A stretch of 20,945 nt of DNA. Source: an uncultured Rickettsiaceae bacterium (lineage in GTDB: Bacteria; Pseudomonadota; Alphaproteobacteria; Rickettsiales; Rickettsiaceae). The notes beneath the pieces are model-generated. The model worked only from the letters and a program-made list of their open reading frames with translations. It did no database searches and was not told where the DNA came from. Positions 15,587 to 20,945 of this stretch are shown piece by piece. The position numbers and the translations under genes are program-made. Positions within the stretch are counted from its first letter, which is position 1. Every line of letters starts with the position of its first letter. The DNA is taken from positions 1 to 20,945 of the forward strand of contig CAJQOE010000084.1 in NCBI GenBank assembly GCA_905479885.1. The letters are read 5' to 3'.

Positions 15587-16273
15587 ATGAAAGTTAGCAC
15601 TATATCAAATACTAAATTTTACCATGCCCTGACATTAATTTTTGTCTTTTGTTTATTTATTTCGAATATAGCCGAGATGAAAATAATTGACGTGTTAGGA
15701 GTGGCGCAAGTTGGTGCTGGTACTTTGTTTTTCCCCTTATTATACGTGCTAAATGATGTTATCACAGAGATCTATGGGTTCTCTGCAAGCCGTCGTACTA
15801 TCTGGCTAGCATTATGTTTTAACCTAACATTCACTTTATTAATGTATGTCATTATGATGTTACCAGAGGGTGATGATTGGCAAGAAAAAGAAGCTTTTGA
15901 AATTATTTTTGCTCTTTCTCCAAGAATAATGTTGGGATCGCTAATAAGCTACTTCCTAGGTGAATTAATAAACGCTTCTATAATATCTTATTTAAAGCTG
16001 CAGTTACAAGGCAGGTTATTTGCTCTGAGAGCAGTGCTGAGCACTCTAATCTCATCATTTATAGAAAGTATTTTATTTGGAATTATTGCATTTTACGGCC
16101 GAATCCCAGATGACGAGCTTGTTAAAATGACAGTTATGCTCACTATACTTAAAGTCTTATACGAAATTGCTGTTATGCCTTTTACTATGATGCTTGTTAA
16201 TTATCTTAAGAAAACTGAAAATCTGGATGTATATGAAAAACCTTTATTTAAAAATATATTTCCATCTTGGTGA
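15587..16273 (+). CDS. yhhQ: Queuosine precursor transporter YhhQ (VUT family)
   Basis: Inner-membrane transporter that imports queuine or other 7-deazaguanine precursors for queuosine tRNA modification; salvage of this kind suits a host-dependent bacterium. The 228-residue protein is mostly membrane, with about six helices. The family signature is clear: SNIAEMKII near residue 27, then GTLFFPLLYVLNDVITEIYG (45-64) and SRRTIW. The later GSLISYFLGELINASIISYLK matches the family's second conserved segment. Length is typical (about 220-230). It has a good promoter and is followed by a 14-bp perfect inverted repeat. It is divergent from the kynureninase-like gene and co-directional with obgE 119 bases downstream. 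Confidence 0.9.
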   Translation: MKVSTISNTKFYHALTLIFVFCLFISNIAEMKIIDVLGVAQVGAGTLFFPLLYVLNDVITEIYGFSASRRTIWLALCFNLTFTLLMYVIMMLPEGDDWQEKEAFEIIFALSPRIMLGSLISYFLGELINASIISYLKLQLQGRLFALRAVLSTLISSFIESILFGIIAFYGRIPDDELVKMTVMLTILKVLYEIAVMPFTMMLVNYLKKTENLDVYEKPLFKNIFPSW

Positions 16274-16277
16274 ATCG

Positions 16278-16312
16278 CTTAAATTATGCATATAATACAT
16301 GCATAATTTAAG
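16278..16312. repeat. 14-bp perfect inverted repeat between yhhQ and obgE
   Basis: CTTAAATTATGCAT (16278-16291) and its exact reverse complement ATGCATAATTTAAG (16299-16312) flank the 7-base spacer ATAATAC. The stem can be extended outward by about three more pairs including one G-T. It starts 4 bases after the yhhQ stop. There is no T tract, so it may be a transcript-stabilising hairpin or a protein-binding site rather than a terminator. Confidence 0.7.
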
Positions 16313-16334
16313 TGAGTTTATTTAATTTCTTTGC

Positions 16335-16363
16335 ATGACAATGAGGGCTTTTCTTGCTATAAT
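16335..16363 (+). promoter_or_regulatory. Candidate sigma-70 promoter of obgE
   Basis: ATGACA (16335-16340, five of six to TTGACA), a 17-base spacer and a perfect TATAAT (16358-16363). Initiation near 16370 leaves about 23 bases to the ATG at 16393. This is the best complete promoter match in the window. Confidence 0.6.
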
Positions 16364-16392
16364 GCCTCCATTAGTAAACAATATGTTAAAAT

Positions 16393-17400
16393 ATGCAATT
16401 TATCGACGAAGCAACTATTTATTTAAAAGCCGGAAATGGTGGACATGGAGCTGTAAGCTTCCGTCGTGAAAAATATATCGAACGTGGCGGCCCTGATGGT
16501 GGCGATGGTGGCGATGGTGGTAGCATTATTTTTCGTAGCAATTCACATCTAAACACTCTATTACAGTTTCGTTTTAAAAGGCATTTCAAGGCAGATAGCG
16601 GCGAACAGGGCAAGGGTTACAACAAAACCGGCCAATCTAGAGATCCATTGATTTTAGAAGTTCCCGTAGGTACTCAAATATTTTCAGAAGATGGATTGCT
16701 CTTAATATATGACTTTACTGAAGATAATGAAGAATTCGAATTACTCAAAGGCGGCAAAGGTGGCCTAGGAAATTCTCATTTTAAATCTTCTACTAATAAA
16801 TCCCCACGCAAACGTATAGACGGGGCAATTGGAGAAGAGATAGATATCTCTTTGAAATTAAAATTACTCTCAGATGCAGGGCTTGTTGGCCTTCCTAACG
16901 TTGGCAAATCTACTTTTCTTTCTAGAACAACCTCGGCCAAACCAAAAATTGCAGATTATCATTTTACTACCTTAAAACCAGGCCTTGGCGTTGTTTATGT
17001 TAGCGAAGAAGAATTTGTATTAGCTGATCTTCCTGGCTTAATCGCTGGCGCTCACCTAGGCAGTGGACTTGGTGATCGCTTTCTGAAACATATAGAACGC
17101 TGTGGAGTGCTTATACACGTAATTGACGCTACTCACGAAGATATCAAGCAAGATTATTTAACTATCAGAGAAGAGTTAGAATCATACTCACCTTTGCTGA
17201 AGGAAAAAAGCGAAATTATTTGCTTAAATAAAATCGATAGTGTTGCAGAAGAAGAATTAGAAGCACAGAAAAAAATCTTACAAGATTTAACTGGCCAAGA
17301 AATATATACAATGTCCGGTTATACAGGCTCTGGTGTAGATACCATTCTAAAGAAAACCCTAGAAACTATCAAATCCCGTATAAATGGCGATGATGAGTAG
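16393..17400 (+). CDS. obgE: Obg/CgtA GTPase
   Basis: Essential GTPase that binds the large ribosomal subunit and links ribosome assembly to growth and stress. The 335-residue protein has the glycine-rich Obg domain (residues 1-157, with GGPDGGDGGDGGSI at 32-45). The G domain follows, with G1 GLPNVGKST (166-174), switch I HFTTLKP (190-196), G3 DLPGLIAGA (212-220) and G4 NKID (279-282). The variable C-terminal Obg extension of longer homologues is absent, as in many alphaproteobacteria. It has its own promoter. Nothing else is read from the 192 bases downstream, apart from a palindrome noted among the rejected items. Confidence 0.96.
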   Translation: MQFIDEATIYLKAGNGGHGAVSFRREKYIERGGPDGGDGGDGGSIIFRSNSHLNTLLQFRFKRHFKADSGEQGKGYNKTGQSRDPLILEVPVGTQIFSEDGLLLIYDFTEDNEEFELLKGGKGGLGNSHFKSSTNKSPRKRIDGAIGEEIDISLKLKLLSDAGLVGLPNVGKSTFLSRTTSAKPKIADYHFTTLKPGLGVVYVSEEEFVLADLPGLIAGAHLGSGLGDRFLKHIERCGVLIHVIDATHEDIKQDYLTIREELESYSPLLKEKSEIICLNKIDSVAEEELEAQKKILQDLTGQEIYTMSGYTGSGVDTILKKTLETIKSRINGDDE

Positions 17401-17592
17401 GGGCGCAATTTAGCCAATATCGCTCTGATTGCTATGTAATCTATATCATATTCTTTTAAGAAATATGCTATCTAGCAGTGAGTTCCAGACTACGTGCATA
17501 AAAAAGCCCTACTCTAGCGACTAAGACCATGCATGGTATAATCGTTTAATTTTTATCACCATGCTTTAAAATGGAAGTACTGGATAAGCCAT

Positions 17593-18090
17593 TTAAATGC
17601 TGGACCACAATTCCACCTTTGCCCCCACTTCTTTGGCCTGCCTCTGTATATTTGACAATTGAGGATCACCCTCAGTTACCGCTATAATATTTGGACAAGT
17701 ATTCTGTACCAACTGGAAATAATCTTCATAACCGCTTAGCATTGGCAACATCACTATTTGATCAACATACCTAACCGCGCTTAAGTTAATAGCTCTTTGC
17801 TGTTGATTATGCACAGGCTGACGATGCTTATATTTTCTAATATGTTCGTCAGGTTCCAACGCAATTATCAAGTAATCCCCAAACTGCTTTGATGCCCGCA
17901 AATATTCCAAATGGCCATAATGCAATAAATCAAAGCAGCCACCAACAAGCACCACCCTATGCACACCAACACATTTCACTATTTCTTGTTTATTATACAT
18001 GGTAATCACTGCTGGTGTATCAGCACTAGAACGCCCATATGTACTAGCATTTAAGAATACCAATGTAATACATAACAGGGTAATTTTCAT
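17593..18090 (-). CDS. HxGH nucleotidyltransferase-like protein with signal peptide
   Basis: Member of the cytidylyltransferase-like superfamily, which transfers a nucleotide onto a phosphorylated sugar, polyol or lipid precursor; the substrate here is unknown. The 165-residue product carries GGCFDLLHYGHLEYL, with the catalytic HxGH at residues 57-60, then RAINLSAVRYVDQIV and VTEGDPQ. Two features are odd. First, residues 1-20 look like a Sec signal peptide (MK, a hydrophobic run, NASTYG), and a GGA ribosome site precedes ATG 18090, whereas the internal Met31 has none. Second, the protein stops at VELWSSI, about where relatives continue into the ISTT/SSS-type nucleotide-binding signature, so it may be truncated. 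The nearest known types are TagD and the adenylyltransferase domain of RfaE/HldE. It stands alone on the minus strand. Confidence 0.75.
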   Translation of the reverse strand: MKITLLCITLVFLNASTYGRSSADTPAVITMYNKQEIVKCVGVHRVVLVGGCFDLLHYGHLEYLRASKQFGDYLIIALEPDEHIRKYKHRQPVHNQQQRAINLSAVRYVDQIVMLPMLSGYEDYFQLVQNTCPNIIAVTEGDPQLSNIQRQAKEVGAKVELWSSI

Positions 18091-18188
18091 ATTATTTGTT
18101 CCAAAAGCATAATTTACCTAATAATTGGTAGCACAAATTTTACAGTTTGTATCGCCCCGCTAACAAAATAATGAAATGTAACGACTCA

Positions 18189-18749
18189 CTAAGTACTAAC
18201 TTGTTTCCGGCGTAGCACCAATTTATAGTTATAAGCATTAGTCCTTAACAGCAAATAAAACACAGAGACTTGAATGAAATATATCGATATTATTTGATAT
18301 ATTATTCCATCTATACCAATCATAAGGATTATAGAATTAAAAACAGCGCTGATTAACAACCATGTTTTAATAAAAAAAACATCATCTGACAATTTCCCTG
18401 TGTTTGATAATATATATTTCCTAAAGGCTAGTTTATTAAGCAAGATCTTATGTACTACATATAATACCAAAGTCAGGATAATTACAATAAACAAAGGTAT
18501 TACAAATGCAATTGTAGCAAATATACTTTCTAGGATCTGTAAAAAACTTTGAATATCTCCCTCAACAAAGTTTCGCATTATAAATTTTATATATAATTCT
18601 GAGGATAATATTTTACTTACACAAGCTTGCCCCGTTTTACATAAAAATATAATAGGAATAATAGATGATGTAATTAGCAACGATGGATACCAAAACGAAA
18701 AAACTATATATTTCCATTCTTTAGAAATTAGTAATAAAAATTTATTCAT
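18189..18749 (-). CDS. Unrecognised polytopic membrane protein
   Basis: I do not recognise this family. The 186-residue product has about four hydrophobic segments (roughly residues 15-36, 75-105, 130-150 and 152-172) and short lysine/arginine-rich loops, ending in the basic tail VLRRKQVST. There is no signal peptide beyond the first helix and no catalytic motif that I can see. I start at ATG 18749; an in-frame GTG at 18761 adds four residues and is possible. Base composition is more A+T-rich than in the housekeeping genes. It is divergent from the DUF6500-like gene across about 90 bases. Its isoleucine-rich make-up resembles that of the larger membrane protein at 19118-20434, but I see no clear alignment between them. 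Confidence 0.6.
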   Translation of the reverse strand: MNKFLLLISKEWKYIVFSFWYPSLLITSSIIPIIFLCKTGQACVSKILSSELYIKFIMRNFVEGDIQSFLQILESIFATIAFVIPLFIVIILTLVLYVVHKILLNKLAFRKYILSNTGKLSDDVFFIKTWLLISAVFNSIILMIGIDGIIYQIISIYFIQVSVFYLLLRTNAYNYKLVLRRKQVST

Positions 18750-18797
18750 ACTTACACTCACAATATAATAGCACCTATAATTATATTAACTTTAAAT

Positions 18798-18827
18798 TAC
18801 ATCATGTAAATATAATGATATCATGTA
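18798..18827. repeat. Twin ATCATGTA direct repeats upstream of the DUF6500-like gene
   Basis: ATCATGTA occurs at 18801-18808 and again at 18820-18827, 19 bases apart. The first lies in a small perfect palindrome TACAT-C-ATGTA (18798-18808); the second is the degenerate copy GATAT-C-ATGTA. A TATAAT at 18832-18837 follows, 16 bases before the ATG at 18853. Two-turn spacing beside a -10 could mean an operator. Low confidence because the region is A+T-rich. Confidence 0.25.
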
Positions 18828-18852
18828 TTTTTATAATCCTTAAAATATCCAT

Positions 18853-19059
18853 ATGCAAGATATACTAAAAGACAAAATTATCGAAGTCTGCAATAAGAAA
18901 ATAGCCCAAAAAGGCAATAATGTCGGGCTTTCATTCTACGCCTTCTTTGCCAATAAAAATGACAATCCCAAACTACTAATGGAAGCCGCCGAATGGTGGA
19001 TCATGACCCACAGATTAGATCACTTTGAAAAAGCTAGTAAAATTAAGGCGCTGGTGTAA
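18853..19059 (+). CDS. Small DUF6500-like protein
   Basis: A 68-residue soluble protein. The sequence resembles, from memory, the DUF6500 family of small bacterial proteins of unknown function. Conserved-looking elements are KIIEVCNKKIAQKGNNVGLS, FYAFFANKND and EAAEWWIMTHRLDHFEKA with paired tryptophans. It is predicted mostly helical, without signal peptide or membrane segment, and has no residue pattern suggesting an enzyme. It is a single plus-strand gene between two minus-strand membrane-protein genes, preceded by an ATCATGTA repeat pair and a TATAAT. Coding is supported by the compact, low-complexity-free sequence and the family resemblance; the function is unknown. Confidence 0.72.
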   Translation: MQDILKDKIIEVCNKKIAQKGNNVGLSFYAFFANKNDNPKLLMEAAEWWIMTHRLDHFEKASKIKALV

Positions 19060-19117
19060 GGGGAATAGACAATTATTATATATTTTATTTTACAATTTAT
19101 AGAAACACTAATAATGT

Positions 19118-20434
19118 TTATCTCTTTTTATCATTATCTATAAGAATGCTAGCACTTTGCGCAAACATTGTCCAAAACACCAACGCAAAGTTTAAGTATA
19201 ATAATACCTTTAACTTGATATAACCTAAAGTTAATTTCCTTCCTTGCGTTTCTGTAGATTGCGTTAAATCATCAGTTGTTATATCCTTGATTATATCTAT
19301 ATAACTATTATGCATTGTTCTATTTTCTGTAATTTGAATCATTTTTATAACTAACTCCTCATAATTTGCTAAGTTGATGAGCAATATTATAAAAAATTCA
19401 TAACAAACAAGAGTTATAAGAGTTGAATATGTTAAAGTTAGTATAATTAACCATCCATTACTAAGCTCCAATATCCCTTGCTTTATACTTTGCAGCTCTT
19501 TAGAATAAATTCTTATATATATGTATGATATAAAATAACTTATACAAAATATAATTACTGTAAAAATTATTGTATTTATTGATGCAGTAAAAATTTTTAA
19601 CTTAAAATAAACCATGGTACCCAGCATTATTTCAGCCACTTCTTCTACAAGACTTATTATAGCAAACGCAGTGACTAGTGCTAATACGAAATATTGCTTA
19701 GCATGACTTATAGCAATTGATATTATTATTACTATTTCTAATAACAAAGATAATACAAAACATATAAAATTTTTAGATATTTCGTAAATAGATTTTATAC
19801 GGCAGAATTTTTTCTTCATATAATACTTATATGAAATAGTAGAGTGTAAAAATGGTATTATGAATATAATTATGAACGCATAAAAGTCAGATATAATAAT
19901 GCCTGCATATGAATAATTTATTACTACAGTGGGCTTCATAAGACTACAATAAGCTAATAGCACTGTCGTTAGCACTAACAAAATAGCAATAACACTCTTT
20001 CGTCGCCATACTTTTTGCTTAAATTCACTATTTATATATTCTGCACTTAAATTGTTTGCATAAATCTTCCAACTATATTGAAAATTACATAATAATTTAA
20101 TCCAATGAATATTCTCATACACCCTTTGAAAGACACATTTTTTAGACAATAACTTTTTAAAGAAAAAATAAAAGAAATTGAAACTAATAATGACGGTGAT
20201 AACAGAATAGAAGAAAACTTGAGTATTTATAATAATAAGACCCATAAGGAAAATATTTATAAATACAAATTTTGTGGATATTTTTACTCTGAAAAATAAA
20301 GAATTTTTGTATGTTATTGTAGTCAAAATTTTTAAAATGACAAGAATACAGGTAGCAAGTATTAATGCTGCAACCTCTTCATTTTCGTTATATTTTTGTA
20401 ACCAACAGGTCCATACAAAAAAGAAATATGACAT
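19118..20434 (-). CDS. Large unrecognised polytopic membrane protein
   Basis: I do not recognise this family. The 438-residue product has roughly nine or ten hydrophobic segments separated by basic loops (for example KKLLSKKC, KQKVWRRKS, YKYYMKKKF). It ends with a soluble stretch rich in Asp/Thr (DIIKDITTDDLTQSTETQGRK), then a final helix and the tail DNDKKR. No transporter, ABC or enzyme signature is visible. Composition is dominated by Ile, Phe, Tyr and Lys, the most A+T-driven in the window, as expected for a fast-evolving lineage-specific membrane protein. It starts at ATG 20434, about 50 bases beyond the T tract that ends the rRNA unit, so it probably has its own promoter or receives read-through. 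The 58-base gap to the DUF6500-like gene holds no clear terminator. Confidence 0.65.
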   Translation of the reverse strand: MSYFFFVWTCWLQKYNENEEVAALILATCILVILKILTTITYKNSLFFRVKISTKFVFINIFLMGLIIINTQVFFYSVITVIISFNFFYFFFKKLLSKKCVFQRVYENIHWIKLLCNFQYSWKIYANNLSAEYINSEFKQKVWRRKSVIAILLVLTTVLLAYCSLMKPTVVINYSYAGIIISDFYAFIIIFIIPFLHSTISYKYYMKKKFCRIKSIYEISKNFICFVLSLLLEIVIIISIAISHAKQYFVLALVTAFAIISLVEEVAEIMLGTMVYFKLKIFTASINTIIFTVIIFCISYFISYIYIRIYSKELQSIKQGILELSNGWLIILTLTYSTLITLVCYEFFIILLINLANYEELVIKMIQITENRTMHNSYIDIIKDITTDDLTQSTETQGRKLTLGYIKLKVLLYLNFALVFWTMFAQSASILIDNDKKR

Positions 20435-20483
20435 AGCTTATAATTTATATACTTGCTCAACCCATAGTTGAACCTTGATGTAC

Positions 20484-20502
20484 AAAAAAAAGCTTGTATT
20501 GC
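20484..20502 (-). terminator. 3' arm of the 5S-enclosing stem plus T tract
   Basis: In the minus-strand transcript GCAATACAAGC (20502-20492) is followed by eight U (20491-20484). The arm pairs perfectly with bases 20623-20638 on the other side of 5S. A long stem plus U tract is the layout of an intrinsic terminator, with the whole 5S RNA as the loop. Confidence 0.5.
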
Positions 20503-20638
20503 AAGCTTGGCAGCGACCTACTCTCCCGTGCCTCAGGGCAAAGTACCATCGGCGCTGTGAGGTTTCACTTCCGAGTTCGGAATGGAATCGAGTGTTTCAC
20601 TCACGCTATAACCACCAAGCTAGCAATACAAGCTTTTT
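20487..20638. repeat. 16-bp perfect inverted repeat enclosing the 5S rRNA gene
   Basis: AAAAAGCTTGTATTGC (20487-20502) and its exact reverse complement GCAATACAAGCTTTTT (20623-20638) sit just outside the mature 5S ends (20505 and 20620). Only a two-base mismatch/pair step separates this stem from 5S helix I. The likely role is a processing stem for pre-5S RNA. Confidence 0.85.
20505..20620 (-). rRNA. rrf: 5S ribosomal RNA
   Basis: About 116 bases on the minus strand. The 5' end GCTTGGTGG pairs with the 3' end CCAAGC to form helix I. Internal 5S signatures are present: CCATTCCGAACTCGGAAGTGAAAC (loop B/helix III region) and the GGTACTTTGCC...GGGAGAGTAGGTCGCTGCC stretch near the 3' end. It follows 23S rRNA after about 145 bases. 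The exact ends are inferred from helix I pairing. Confidence 0.95.
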
Positions 20639-20765
20639 AAAGACTGTATTGAAGGACTATCACAGATTGTGACGTCCTAAATGTTGATAAAGAATAATGT
20701 AAATACGTTTTATACTATAAGCGAATATAAGATTAACACTACATGCAATCGTATGTTCTCAAAAG

Positions 20766-20945
20766 CAAAATAAAACGATCGAGCTATTAGTACCAGTTAG
20801 CTTCATGCGTTACCGCACTTCCACACCTGGCCTATCAACGTGGTGGTCTTCCACGGCTCTGATAGGGAAGTCTAGTTTTAAGGTGGGTTTCCCGCTTAGA
20901 TGCATTCAGCGGTTATCCCTTCCATACTTAGCTACCCAGCTATGC
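20766..20945 (-). rRNA. rrl: 23S ribosomal RNA, 3' end (partial)
   Basis: The minus strand reads the conserved end of 23S rRNA: GGATAACCGCTGAATGCATCTAAGCGGGAA, then ACGTTGATAGGCCAGGTGTGGAAG and finally AGCTAACTGGTACTAATAGCTCGATC. Transcription runs out of the window edge toward 5S. The 3' boundary is approximate (about 20766-20776). The 23S-5S spacer (20639-20765) contains no tRNA, and I see no other feature in it. Whether 16S is linked upstream cannot be seen here; in Rickettsiales it usually is not. Confidence 0.95.

Noticed and set aside
17526..17542. 12-base palindrome ACCATGCATGGT abutting TATAAT
   Set aside because: No convincing -35 and no plus-strand gene downstream until 18853; a small RNA is possible but nothing supports it.
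20273..20281. TGTGGATAT resembling a DnaA box
   Set aside because: Single site with a mismatch inside a coding region, no cluster and no adjacent A+T-rich unwinding element distinct from background; not an origin.
20475..20672. Open frame across the 5S region on the plus strand
   Set aside because: It is antisense to 5S rRNA and its flanking stem; no coding character.
1..20945. CRISPR array, insertion sequence, toxin-antitoxin pair or prophage genes
   Set aside because: No spaced direct repeats, transposase, integrase or recognisable toxin/antitoxin signatures were seen on either strand.

Overview
The window comes from an A+T-rich alphaproteobacterium, most probably a member of Rickettsiales. 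The pointers are: a DapF active-site signature (WERGAG..ACGSG) that I recall as the Rickettsia form; the hflK-hflC-htrA cluster; a queuosine-precursor transporter; weak Shine-Dalgarno sequences throughout; and a 23S-5S rRNA pair with no tRNA in the spacer. A flagellin-like gene would fit a Midichloriaceae-type lineage better than Rickettsia itself. The assignment is an inference, because no 16S sequence or database comparison was available. There is no CRISPR array, transposase, integrase or phage gene, and no gene-free stretch longer than about 300 bases.

Layout. Bases 1-3857 (minus strand) form an envelope quality-control operon hflK-hflC-htrA running directly into trhO, a tRNA uridine hydroxylase cut by the window edge. 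Divergent from it is mrp (Fe-S carrier ATPase), which converges tail to tail on a SulP anion transporter. Bases 6520-9958 (minus) carry gpsA, an mtaB-type methylthiotransferase, dapF and a small two-span membrane protein; the last three are tightly packed and probably co-transcribed. Bases 10075-12685 (plus) carry dapE, tRNA-Leu(UAG) and trigger factor. DapE and DapF are two steps of meso-diaminopimelate synthesis for peptidoglycan and lysine.

Bases 12797-18090 are the least ordinary part. A solitary, divergent flagellin has a sigma-28-like -10 element. A kynureninase-like PLP protein overlaps it tail to tail, carries an N-terminal export signal, and has Asn in place of the Asp that normally contacts the PLP ring nitrogen. 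Next come yhhQ and obgE, each with a readable sigma-70 type promoter. A HxGH nucleotidyltransferase follows; it also has a signal peptide and seems to lack the C-terminal signature of its family. Two normally cytosolic enzyme folds with export signals within 4 kb is the main unusual observation.

Bases 18189-20945 hold two unrecognised polytopic membrane proteins, a 68-residue DUF6500-like protein, then 5S rRNA and the 3' end of 23S rRNA on the minus strand. The 5S gene is enclosed by a perfect 16-bp inverted repeat whose 3' arm merges into a T tract, so one structure may serve both 5S processing and termination.

How the genes relate: most are housekeeping (envelope proteolysis, tRNA modification, peptidoglycan precursors, protein folding, ribosome assembly). 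The exported enzymes, the flagellin and the orphan membrane proteins are the accessory, possibly host-interaction layer.
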